Assembly (NCBI RefSeq): GCF_035975855.1
Contig: NZ_CP109055.1
Coordinates: 1-64,000 of the forward strand
Source: Streptomyces sp. NBC_01304
GTDB lineage: Bacteria; Actinomycetota; Actinomycetes; Streptomycetales; Streptomycetaceae
Direction: 5' to 3'
DNA: 64,000 bases
Of this stretch, positions 1 through 8,176 are shown piece after piece. The translations under genes and the position numbers were made by a program. Numbering within the stretch: the first letter of the stretch is position 1; every line of letters starts with the position of its first letter. Below the pieces are notes generated by a model. The model did not search any database, was not told the DNA's origin, and saw only the letters and a list, made by a program, of their open reading frames with translations.

Positions 1-6
1 TCTAAA

Positions 7-281
7 GAAATTCCTGACGGAATTTCACGCCCGCGTGCATTCGCCTGACGGCGAATGCGTTGTGGTTTATGTCGGGCCGCTGACGCGGCCCTTGGTTTTG
101 CGTGTTGATTTGCCTGACGGCAAATCAAGTGGGTTGTTTGTGGGGTGTGTTGATTCGCCTGGCGGCGAATCTGTGGGGGTGGGTTAGGCCGCTGGCGCGG
201 CCTTTTCTGTTATGTTTCTTGCCTGACGGCAAGTCAGTTTTGTTTGTCTGGAGGCTTGTTTGATTTATCTGGCGATAAATC
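7..281 (+). repeat. Array of eight stem-loops with variable stems and a constant CTGRCG top
   Basis: Eight perfect inverted repeats lie at 7-26, 37-58, 74-91, 105-128, 152-171, 186-203, 218-233 and 262-281. Each has a different stem (for example GAAATTC, GCATTCGC, GGGCCG, GATTTGC, AGGCCG, GATTTAT) but the same six-base top, CTGACG or CTGGCG, always in this orientation. The top can close with a C-G pair and leave a TGAC or TGGC tetraloop. Centres are mostly 31-35 bp apart, with two gaps near 45 bp. The linkers are rich in G and T on the plus strand. Both stem arms change together, so the fold is conserved while the sequence is not. No gene is seen here. A telomere-associated region, a structured RNA or a protein-binding array are all possible. 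Confidence 0.9.
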
Positions 282-359
282 TCTCTATTTTTCTGTGTGT
301 TGGCTCTTCTGGAATTCGTTGGGTTCTCTGTGGTGTGTGTCGGGTTTTGGGCATGAGAA

Positions 360-399
360 GGCCCGTCGGCTGCCGATCTGACGATCGGGCCGGCGGGCC
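360..399 (-). terminator. Nested hairpin terminator downstream of the double-sigma gene, containing a ninth CTGACG hairpin
   Basis: An outer stem (360-370 with 389-399, one wobble pair) encloses an inner perfect hairpin at 373-388 whose stem is CCGAT/ATCGG and whose top is CTGACG. It sits just after the stop codon of the minus-strand sigma-like gene. Read on the minus strand it is followed by TTCT, so it probably ends that transcript. The top matches the eight hairpins to its left, which links the array to this gene end. Confidence 0.65.
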
Positions 400-407
400 G
401 GGGGTGT

Positions 408-1628
408 TCAGTGGATGAGGCCGATATCGGGTGCCGGTAGCAGCCGTTCCAGGGCGGTCATCATCCTCGTGAGCATGGGTGGGTTTGTGGAGCGGGGGCT
501 GCGTGGGGGTGTCTCGGGGGTGCCGGGGTTCGAAGGGGAAGTGGTGCCCGGTTCGAGGTTCTGGGCGAGGGTTCGCAGAGCGCGCTGTTGGAGGGTTCTG
601 AGGGCTGCCTCCGTGCGGTCCATGATGCGGGCCGCCTCGGCGGCGGAGAGGCCTTGGTGGAACCTCAGGACGATGCACTCGTACTGGGCGGGGGTGAGGG
701 CGCTCAGGGCTTGGAGGACGGCGGTCGGGCGGGCCGGGGTGTCCTGGGTGGTGCTGGGCGGGGTGAGGGCGGTGTGCTGGCGGTTACGGCCGCCGTAGGG
801 GGTGGTGCCCTGGTTGGTGAGCAGGGTACGGGCCATGGTGATCAGCCAGGCGTGGGGGTCTTGGTCTTGGCCGGTCTCGCGGGTGGTACGGGACACGGCC
901 TGGCGGAAGGTCTCCCGGGTGAGGTGCTCGGTCGTGGTCGGGTTGCCGGTGTGGAAGTAGATGTAGTCGTAGACGAGTCCCGCGTAGCGCTCGTAGAGGT
1001 CGTGGAAGGGTTCGTGGCGGTGCGGGGCGGGGGTGGTGTCGGGAGTCTTGTGCTCCGTGATGTTCGTGGGCGGGGTGTGGGGCTCGGGCTGGTGCCCGGT
1101 GGTGAGTAGTTTGCGCAGCCGGCGTCGTCCGAGGGTGAGGTGGGCTCGGACGGTGCTGGGGGTGATGTCGAGGGCTGCGGCGAGGTCGTCGATGGTCCAG
1201 GTCTCGAGGTAGTACATGACCAGGGCGGTGCGTTGCATGTACGGCAGCTGCCGTAGGGCTCGCAGGAGCATGTCCTGCTGGTCGACGGTCTCGGTCTGGT
1301 CGGGTGCCTGGAGGTCTTGGGTGTCCTCCGGGTGTGCGGTGAGGGTGATGCGGGACCGCAGGCGGGTCTGGGAGTAGATGTTGCGGCGTGTGACGGTGGC
1401 GACGTAGGCGGTGGGGTTGTCCACCTCGTCCCAGCGGAGGTAGGTGGCGACGTAGGCGTCCTGGACCGCGTCGAGGGCCCAGTCGTGGCTCGCGGTGTAG
1501 GTGCATGCCTGGGCTACGAGCTGGGGGTAGGTACGGCTGTAGAACTCGGTGAAGGACGGCTTGCGCGGGGCGGACCCCGGGGGTGTGGGGTTCGGCCCGC
1601 GGCTGAGTGGTTCAGGGGGTGGGGTCAT
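408..1628 (-). CDS. Double ECF-type sigma factor (two sigma modules fused in one protein)
   Basis: This 406-aa protein contains two successive sigma-70-like modules. The first runs from about residue 25 to 165. It has a region-2 segment (FTEFYSRTYPQLVAQ onward, with a conserved D-A-V-Q-D core) and a region-4 helix-turn-helix (LRQLPYMQRTALVMYY, then DLAAALDITPSTVRAHL). The second runs from about 210 to 355, with FHDLYERYAGLVYDYIY and a second region 4 (LSALTPAQYECIVLRF, then SAAEAARIMDRTEAALR). A Pro/Thr-rich linker separates them. Ordinary ECF factors are about 180-200 aa with one module. The ATG overlaps the stop of the upstream membrane-protein gene by 4 nt (ATGA), so the two are translationally coupled. 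The membrane partner may act as an anti-sigma factor, but it has no recognisable anti-sigma domain. Confidence 0.75.
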   Translation of the reverse strand: MTPPPEPLSRGPNPTPPGSAPRKPSFTEFYSRTYPQLVAQACTYTASHDWALDAVQDAYVATYLRWDEVDNPTAYVATVTRRNIYSQTRLRSRITLTAHPEDTQDLQAPDQTETVDQQDMLLRALRQLPYMQRTALVMYYLETWTIDDLAAALDITPSTVRAHLTLGRRRLRKLLTTGHQPEPHTPPTNITEHKTPDTTPAPHRHEPFHDLYERYAGLVYDYIYFHTGNPTTTEHLTRETFRQAVSRTTRETGQDQDPHAWLITMARTLLTNQGTTPYGGRNRQHTALTPPSTTQDTPARPTAVLQALSALTPAQYECIVLRFHQGLSAAEAARIMDRTEAALRTLQQRALRTLAQNLEPGTTSPSNPGTPETPPRSPRSTNPPMLTRMMTALERLLPAPDIGLIH

Positions 1629-2422
1629 CGCAGTTCACGGTCCATGGCGACGGTGTGCGGGGTGCGGGGCGGCGCCTGGCCCTCGTCGGAGGGGTCCGGG
1701 GACAGCAGGCGGCTGCCCAGCGTGATGACGGCGACCGCGAGGGCCGCGCAGGCGATCTTGTCGCCGGGGGTCCAGCGCTGCCAGAACCAGACCGGGTCGG
1801 TCTTGCCGATGCGGACGCTGGTGAAGCGGCTGGTGATGAGCCAGCAGATCAGCGGGATCAGGACGAGGGTGACCGCGCTGGCGGTCATCGCGGGCGCGGA
1901 GTTCGGGAGGTTGCCTGTACTGGCCCACCACAGGGCGGCGGCCGCGACGTCGAGGGCCAGGCCGAGTCCGAGGAAGCCGCGTCGGCGTGGGGTGCGCCAC
2001 CATGCCCACCACGGGTGGTTGCCTTCCAGGGTTTGGCGTACCTCGCTGGAGCGGGCCTGGACCCAGTCCCGGTCGGCTCCCTCGATACGGGCGCTCACCT
2101 TCTTCCTGGTGATCTCCACGTGCATCATGCGGGTCGTGTTGCGGGCCGTGATCGTCAGGTCGGACAGCTCGATGGCCGTGTCGCCGGGGACCGACCCGGT
2201 GATCCCGGGGTCGTTCAGGAGCTCGGCGAGCGTCCCCCCGGTCGTGGTGACGCACGGGTTGTGGTCCGTGCGTCGGTCGCGCGGGATGGGGTAGCGGGTG
2301 GTCAGTTCGATTTCGTCGGGGGCGAAGTGCCGTGTGACCCGGCGGATCAGCTCATCTGCGATCTTTCGGGTCACTCGGCAGGGCCTCAGCTGCGGTTCCT
2401 CGGAGAACGGCAGGATCGTCAT
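1625..2422 (-). CDS. Membrane protein coupled to the double-sigma gene
   Basis: This is a 265-aa protein of unrecognised family. The first ~148 residues are soluble and end in a Trp/Arg-rich stretch. Three hydrophobic segments follow at about 149-171, 178-199 and 221-240, then a short polar tail. An open frame extends upstream to 2641, but I chose the ATG at 2422 because AGGA lies 6 nt before it and the upstream residues look non-coding. A possible promoter, with CATATAAAT as an AT-rich -10-like element, lies near 2480-2500 on the minus strand. The gene ends inside the start of the sigma gene (ATGA). That arrangement suggests a membrane-bound partner or sensor for the sigma factor; this is inferred from position only. 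Confidence 0.7.
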   Translation of the reverse strand: MTILPFSEEPQLRPCRVTRKIADELIRRVTRHFAPDEIELTTRYPIPRDRRTDHNPCVTTTGGTLAELLNDPGITGSVPGDTAIELSDLTITARNTTRMMHVEITRKKVSARIEGADRDWVQARSSEVRQTLEGNHPWWAWWRTPRRRGFLGLGLALDVAAAALWWASTGNLPNSAPAMTASAVTLVLIPLICWLITSRFTSVRIGKTDPVWFWQRWTPGDKIACAALAVAVITLGSRLLSPDPSDEGQAPPRTPHTVAMDRELR

Positions 2423-4300
2423 GATCGTCCTGATGTCGTGGACCGACTGAGGAGTCTCCGGGGAGTTCCAAGTCGGTTGATTTATATGGGATATGACGTC
2501 CCGCCGCGCGCTCCGGCCAGAGACTCGAGGGTCCGCCACGGAACAGGATGGCCCCAACTGGCCCCGCCCGTCCACCAATCCCGTGTTTATCGGCGCATCG
2601 GCGGTTCCCGGCCCGTCTGATTTCTGTTGACGATGCGTCAACAGCGGGCGGGTCCGGGGGGACGAGGGTGCGGCGCGTGTGGCGTCGCCGAACCCGGAGG
2701 ATCAAGATCACAACGCTGCGCGGGCGCATACATGTATGCGCCATGGGGTCTCCGGAGTGCCGAAAGCAAGTTCGTTGCCGGCATAACGGTTGGCGTCGGC
2801 CGGTGCGATGATCCTGTGCACTCCGGCGCAGTCCGTCCCGGCCGTGCAGAAGTGGGCTCCTTTTGGAATGGCCCAGTACGGAGACATGAGGTATGAGTCA
2901 TCAGATCCCTCCGCCTCAACGGCATTCGAGAGCAGCGAATAGAGGGAAGGACCGTCGATGGGATCCACGCCGAAGGCGCTGCACTAGATGAGTTCAACAA
3001 GATGCTTCAGTACCACGAACATTCTCCGCCAAGGGTGCACGGTGGAGCACCCTCTCTATTTCATTTCCCTATACATGAATCATCTTTGAGGTCGTTCAAC
3101 GGGAAGGACGTCATCCTTGGGAAGCGGCGTTCGATGCTCCACTGGTTTTTCTTGGCTGGATGGCCTGCCAAACGGGAACCGGCATCATCTCTCAACAGCC
3201 GGATAAAATTGCCATGTTGCGCGCTGACCGAGTTGGCCGCGTGTGGAGGAGGGCAGCAGCTTCCGCGATGGTGCTGGTTCCTCTTCGGTTCTAAAGGCTA
3301 GGAGTTGCCGAGCATCGGTTGATAGGCGGGGCGCAGAGCTGCTTCGGAGCGAGCAGCCGGCCGGGGTGCCCGTGCTGCTTCAGTACCCCACAGGCCCCAC
3401 GGGTGCCGTCTTGTGTTGCAGCACCTCGTCCAGTCCGTCGATGACAGTGACCAGTGGACGAACTCCTTGTCCGGGGCACTGCGAGCTGCTGCACGAACCG
3501 GATGCTGCCGCCTGGAGGTCCTTGGCAGGGGCCAGTCGTCCTCTGCCAGGACACGCATGCCTATCTCTAGCAATCGGCTGACGCGTTGAGCAGTCGATCC
3601 GCCAGGGGCACGCGGTCATCTGGCTTCCTGGTCAACAGCAGTCGAGCATCGAGAGCAGGTGTGCTGGTATCCCTTCCAGCGGTTGCCAGGGCCGACCGTC
3701 TGCGCTCGTGATCTGCGCTGCCTCTAGCAGTCGACCAGGACAGGCCTGTTGGCCGGCGTACAGCAGTGACGTGTTCGTGTCTTCCAGGTGCAGGCGCACT
3801 GGCCACTCAGGGGGACGTGGATTGCGGTGCTCGGACCGATACGTCCTGGGCAACTGTGCTTCCTGCAGGCAGCGGCGGCCAGTCTTGGGGACACCAAGGG
3901 GCACCAGGGGCAGGCATGGAACAGGCGGGAGCTCAAAGCTCCCGCCTGGCTGGTCTGTCCCTGAGTCTCTTGGCCGGAGCGCGGAGACAGACCATCTATC
4001 CCAACCGCGATGCCAGGCACCGCGATGCAACCAGCCTCAGCCGGTCCACGTAGTAAAGAGTGCCACGCAACCCCAAATGCTGAACACCGATAGAGGATTT
4101 CTTCGGCACCGTCCCCCGTGCCAGAGGCGCGCTGCAACGATCCGGACACAGCCGTTCTTCGATCGCACCTGCGTGCCCAACAGGCTCAGCTCATCCCAGA
4201 TCCCTCGAGCCTGGTGAGTCCAGCCGGTGTATTGGCACATGGCCCGTCAGGGACATCCAATCGGCCGGCCCTGGCGTCCTGGTGGCTACACCGCTACCTG
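2423..4300. other. 1.9-kb stretch without an intact gene
   Basis: No frame here shows a full-length gene with Streptomyces codon use. A short minus-strand frame at 2708-2968 (GTG start, 86 aa, reading well from LMSPYWAIPKGAHFC) looks protein-like. However, it opens directly after an in-frame TAG and lacks a ribosome binding site, so it may be a 3' gene fragment. Between about 3300 and 4030 the minus strand holds protein-like pieces in alternating frames (see the pseudogene entry). GC content is a few percent lower than in the surrounding genes. The stretch looks like a graveyard of decayed genes. Confidence 0.5.
3300..3810 (-). pseudogene. Possible frameshifted remnant of a NACHT/STAND-type NTPase
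   Basis: One minus-strand frame ends with RPLVTVIDGLDEVLQH. This has the hydrophobic run and D-G-L-D-E signature of a NACHT Walker B box. Just upstream in a different frame lies RFVQQLAVP, which is what normally precedes that box. Other plausible segments (for example LLLTRKPDDRVPLADRLL and IGMRVLAEDDWPLP) occur in different frames over the same 500 bp. I see no Walker A motif or start codon. The reading as a decayed NTPase rests on a short motif, so confidence is low. Confidence 0.3.
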
Positions 4301-6703
4301 CTAGAGAGGGTCACAGCCGCTGTGATGCTCATGCTCTGCGCTCCTGACTGACTGCTCCAGCTCCGCACAGCAACCCTGATGAGGCCGTTCACGCACAACT
4401 GGTGGCCTGGGATCGTCCACAGCCTCTGACCTTTCACCGACGGTGAAACCTTCACCTGGATCGCCCGTGAGGATGCGAGCACCTTGTGTGCCGGCAGACG
4501 TGGCACGGTGCAGTAGTTCGTTGGCAGCAATGTCCAGTGCCACCTGCATGTGGGAATGCTCGCTGCCGTAGCCGATGAGTGCTTGCGTGCGGTCCAGGAA
4601 CTGACGGAGGTCGGCCTGCCGCATCTGCAGTACGGCCTCTCCTTGGGGCACGCTCAGTGCGATGTTCACCCAATGCCCTTCCTGGCTGCCCGCTGGTTCG
4701 TCTGCCCTCCATACCTGTACGTCTCCCGATCCAGCGACGCCGTTCATTCCCTCAACGAGCAGGTCACGGGCAAAGGTCCAGGGAACCTGGTGTCCTGCCG
4801 GCTGCTCGAAGACGGCATGCACCGCGTACGGGTCATCGCTGCGATAGGTGAAGGTTGCGGGAACGGGAATCGGTTCTGGTGGGGCCAGCAGAAGCAGGCA
4901 GCTGGCTGCCCGCACCATGGTCACCCCCTGAGCCGTCTCAAGATGGCACGACGATTCCGCAAGCAGCCACGGGGATGCTGTACCACCGGCCGCGGCAAGA
5001 GGTTCACGTTCCCGCATGACCCGCAGGGACGCTGCCGCTTGTCCATGTGGAGTTCTGGCTGGCGCAGGCAATGCCAGCGGCGTCGACCAAGCAATCGTGA
5101 CGAGGTCCCACACCGACGTGTCCGATGGATACGCGGGTCGGGCACGTGTGCCGGCAAGAAGCTTGCTCAGTCTTTCCAGCCAGTGATGAGGCCCGCAGTC
5201 ATTGGGCAATGGTCCTGCGCAGGCCAGTGCAAGAGCCATGGCCGATCGCTGATCCGGTGCGTCCCGCAAGTCGTTCCACCATGTCTGCTCCGGCAGGCAT
5301 CCATGCTGATTTGTGGGCGCCAACGGATGGATCGAGTGCGCTGTCACATGGTCCCGATCGCGTGATGCAGCAGTGGTTCTCCACGCTTCGTGCGCTGCCA
5401 GGAACATGCTTGCGGTCCTGCCCCGACCGCTCCAACAGTCTGGGATGACGTATCCGCGATTGTCCTTGGCTCGGTCGTTGCCCCAGGGAGACAGGGCAAA
5501 GGCAGACACGTACTGGCGGTGCCAGACGGTTTCGGTGTCGAGGTCTGTCCGCAGCCAGTAGCGGTTGCCGTCGCTCGTCTGGGACGAAGCACTCTTGCAC
5601 CACACGTAGTTCGTGCCTGGAGTGAGGCGATTGGCCGGCTCAACACTGTCGCGTGTGCGGTGGCCACCCACAGGAGTGAAACGGCCTGCCAGCCGGTACC
5701 ACCAGTGCTGCGCCCTCTGTGTCTGCCCGTACCAATCCGCAGCAATACCTGCGTATGCAGCCCGCTCCCCGTCCAGGCGCCACAGATACGCTCCGCCTCG
5801 CTGCAGCCAACCGTCAAGGAAACCAACGGGATCGCTCCAGTAATGCCCCTGGATGTACAGGGACGTTGCGGCAGGCTGACTGCCAAGGAATGAACGCGCA
5901 GTCACATGGGCACCAAAGGGCCGCTCCCCCACCAGGGAACCGGAGCAGGCCAGTGCAAGTTTCACCCCCATGCCAAAGCGTCCAATACTGCTTTCCCCGA
6001 CCCGGTCCGTCCCCGGCTGCCCAGTCTTCGACGGCTCCACCGGGCAGACAAACGGAACAGCCCCAAATCCTCTGGCCCACCCCATCGTGGTCAACTCTCG
6101 CCGCAGGCGCGTCAGGAACGGCTCGCAGTCAGTTCGGACCGAATCCACCAGGCCAGCCAGAAGCGACATTGCCGCCATGCGACGTGACTCCTGCACCCCG
6201 CCTCGGAGCACAAAACAGAGTTGCCGGTTCAACCCGAATTTCTCTGACACCCCTTCGGGCAAGAATGGTGTTCCCCAATTAAATTCGTCAGTAATTCGGG
6301 CATGGAATGTCTCCAGCCCCAATACCAGAAAGCGATAACGGGGAACATCATGTGGTGACCTGATGCCGCTTTGCGGACCACGGGCCGTCCAGGTCCCGTG
6401 GTCGATGCCCATCGGGGCTGACCGGGGTGTCACAGGGCGCGGGACTGCATCCGGCGCCGGGGCACTCGGTGCGGCCTGCCCGGCGGCCCTCTGCGCACGC
6501 AGGACCTCGGCGGCATCCGTCACGGGGGCACTGCGGTCGGAAAGCCGGGCGGCCAGCTCCTCGCGCATGGCCTCGGGTGTGTGACTGCGCACCGCCCGCA
6601 CCCTGGGGGCTCCCAGGGTGGAGGAGTCCAGCAGGGCGTCGAACTCCTCGAGGCTCTTCTCAACACGGTTGAGATCCATGGCTCCACCTGTCGTGGTGGT
6701 CAT
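4301..6703 (-). CDS. Large protein with a C-terminal SsgA-like (sporulation/cell-division) domain
   Basis: This is an 800-aa protein. From about residue 635 to 745 it reads as an SsgA-like domain, with DPYAVHAVF, WTFARDLLVEGMN, G-S-G-D-V-Q-V-W and a following IALSVPQGEA strand. That domain is normally a free-standing ~135-aa protein (SALP family) that controls septum placement and spore-wall events in sporulating actinomycetes. The preceding ~600 residues are unrecognised; they are Trp-rich and soluble, with no membrane segment. The N-terminal 70 residues resemble the start of the sigma-like protein encoded just upstream (E-x-x-L-x-x-F-x-A-L-L pattern), suggesting a shared origin. The ATG has GGGGAG 4 nt upstream and overlaps the sigma-like stop by 4 nt. 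Function is unknown; a link to development is inferred from the domain only. Confidence 0.7.
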   Translation of the reverse strand: MTTTTGGAMDLNRVEKSLEEFDALLDSSTLGAPRVRAVRSHTPEAMREELAARLSDRSAPVTDAAEVLRAQRAAGQAAPSAPAPDAVPRPVTPRSAPMGIDHGTWTARGPQSGIRSPHDVPRYRFLVLGLETFHARITDEFNWGTPFLPEGVSEKFGLNRQLCFVLRGGVQESRRMAAMSLLAGLVDSVRTDCEPFLTRLRRELTTMGWARGFGAVPFVCPVEPSKTGQPGTDRVGESSIGRFGMGVKLALACSGSLVGERPFGAHVTARSFLGSQPAATSLYIQGHYWSDPVGFLDGWLQRGGAYLWRLDGERAAYAGIAADWYGQTQRAQHWWYRLAGRFTPVGGHRTRDSVEPANRLTPGTNYVWCKSASSQTSDGNRYWLRTDLDTETVWHRQYVSAFALSPWGNDRAKDNRGYVIPDCWSGRGRTASMFLAAHEAWRTTAASRDRDHVTAHSIHPLAPTNQHGCLPEQTWWNDLRDAPDQRSAMALALACAGPLPNDCGPHHWLERLSKLLAGTRARPAYPSDTSVWDLVTIAWSTPLALPAPARTPHGQAAASLRVMREREPLAAAGGTASPWLLAESSCHLETAQGVTMVRAASCLLLLAPPEPIPVPATFTYRSDDPYAVHAVFEQPAGHQVPWTFARDLLVEGMNGVAGSGDVQVWRADEPAGSQEGHWVNIALSVPQGEAVLQMRQADLRQFLDRTQALIGYGSEHSHMQVALDIAANELLHRATSAGTQGARILTGDPGEGFTVGERSEAVDDPRPPVVRERPHQGCCAELEQSVRSAEHEHHSGCDPL

Positions 6704-7524
6704 CGTGCTCCCCCTTCGGTGTTCTGCGCGCGGGCCTTGGTGCGCACCCGGGTGAGACGGCCTTCCAGGGCCTTGGCCGTCAGCCCCGCACGCTCGGCGG
6801 CCTCTTCCTGCGTACAGCCGGCCGCCCGCCAGGCCAGCGCGGCGCGCAGCTCCGGGGTGGTCACCAGCGGCAGGATGCGGTCGAGTTCGTCGTGGATGAC
6901 GGCGGTGTGGCAGGGGTCCGGGGCGCGCTGGTCCGGGATGGCGAGCACCGGGTCGTCGTCGAGTCCGGTGTAGGCCCGTCTGCCCTGGGAGGCTGCGCGG
7001 TCCATGCTCCAGGCCCCGTAGACCTTGCGGAAGGCGAAGATGCAGGCGCGGACGTAATAGGTCTTCAGTGCGGCGCCTTTGGCCGGGTTCCAGCGGCTGC
7101 GCGCAAGGGCGTTGCCGCGGAAGGTGTCCATGCCGTCCAGGACGGAGTCGGTGACCACCTCGTAGCGGTCTTCCCAGGTCCAGGGAATGATCAGCCCGGC
7201 GGGGATGGGGCAGCCGGCCAGGCGGGCCTGGCGGAAGATCTCTTCGTTGGCAGTCCAGTTGAGCAGGACGGGCCAGGCGTACTCCATCAGCTGGCCGGCG
7301 AACCGGTTGAACAAGGGCCCGGTGAAGTCCTGTACGCGCAGGATCTCCACCACCTCGGCGTCCCGGGCGCGGCGCTCAGCCCGCTCCGGCCTGCTCTCCT
7401 CGGCTGCGTGCGGCGCCAACAGCGCCTCGAAGCGGTCGAGTTCGCCCTCCAGGGCGTGGAGCTCGGCGTCGTCGGTGGTGGGAGTGCCGCTATGGCGGGC
7501 AGTCCCCGCTGCCTCGTCACACAT
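6700..7524 (-). CDS. Sigma-factor-like protein coupled to the SsgA-fusion gene
   Basis: This 274-aa protein carries a divergent region-2-like segment around residues 85-185 (LMEYAWPVLLNWTANEEIF, then DRYEVVTDSVLDGMDTF). It ends with a region-4 helix-turn-helix (LRAALAWRAAGCTQEEAAERAGLTAKALEGRL). The N-terminal ~70 residues form a charged helical extension. I chose the ATG at 7524 because AAGGAG stands 5 nt before it; the alternative GTG at 7530 overlaps that ribosome binding site. Its stop overlaps the next start (ATGA), so the two products are made together. It is probably a specialised sigma factor that directs a small set of promoters, perhaps its own operon. Confidence 0.65.
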   Translation of the reverse strand: MCDEAAGTARHSGTPTTDDAELHALEGELDRFEALLAPHAAEESRPERAERRARDAEVVEILRVQDFTGPLFNRFAGQLMEYAWPVLLNWTANEEIFRQARLAGCPIPAGLIIPWTWEDRYEVVTDSVLDGMDTFRGNALARSRWNPAKGAALKTYYVRACIFAFRKVYGAWSMDRAASQGRRAYTGLDDDPVLAIPDQRAPDPCHTAVIHDELDRILPLVTTPELRAALAWRAAGCTQEEAAERAGLTAKALEGRLTRVRTKARAQNTEGGAR

Positions 7525-7742
7525 ATGCACTCCTTCGCGTAGCGGCCGGCTCGTTGGTTGCCTGAGGGTGCCTCACATCAGTACGTCATAGGGCCGTCAC
7601 ACGGTTCTCCCCTCGCCTCTTCCGGCACTTTCTGCTGTGGCATGGATCACGCGAGGGGATCTCGAGGTCGATCGCCTACAGCATCTGCAACCGGACCGGC
7701 AGCCACTGCGCTGTTGGTCGTGCTTCTCCCCACGGAGCTGAT

Positions 7743-7931
7743 GTGGCCCACAACGACCGCGATCCCCTGCTCGGCCAGCGCGCCGCGCTCATCCTGCTGC
7801 TCGGCATCCTGACCGCGGCCACCGCCGGGGTACTGACCGTCCTGGGCGGCGCCGCCCCCGCCCAGGGGGCGCTCGCCTCAGGCGCGGCCTTCGCCGCCTC
7901 GGTGCTGTTCTTCCACAAGATCATCAGCTGA
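7743..7931 (+). CDS. Small two-helix membrane protein
   Basis: This is a 62-aa protein with a short polar N-terminus followed by two hydrophobic segments at about 11-35 and 40-59. The GTG start has GGAG 6 nt upstream. It lies alone between two minus-strand genes. Small proteins of this shape are common in Streptomyces mobile DNA, where some are holin-like or plasmid-spread proteins, but nothing here assigns a role. Confidence 0.5.
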   Translation: MAHNDRDPLLGQRAALILLLGILTAATAGVLTVLGGAAPAQGALASGAAFAASVLFFHKIIS

Positions 7932-8176
7932 GCGGGCGCCACACCGGTGGGCACGGGCGCCTGTGGGCAGGGCCATCACGCCTTGGCCCACGTCCGTCAC
8001 ATGTGTTGGCGGGCCCGGGGCCTCTGCCGGTCCCATGGGGCAAGTGTCCAGCCCACGTCATCGTCAAGGCTCTCCCGCCCTCGACCGCGCGCAGATTCGC
8101 AGAAGCTCTCTGGACACACTGGTCAGCCGCACCGCCGCCCGTGAACTCCTCGAGCGCCCTGTTGCCCGGCCCCAGG

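Noticed and set aside
1..60. Physical end (telomere) of the linear replicon at base 1
   Set aside because: None of the known terminal palindromes of Streptomyces telomeres is visible, and nothing shows that the window begins at a molecule end. The idea is kept only as one reading of the hairpin array.
1..290. CRISPR array
   Set aside because: The repeat units are short palindromes with different stems, not identical direct repeats, and the intervals are G/T-rich linkers of uneven length rather than unique spacers.
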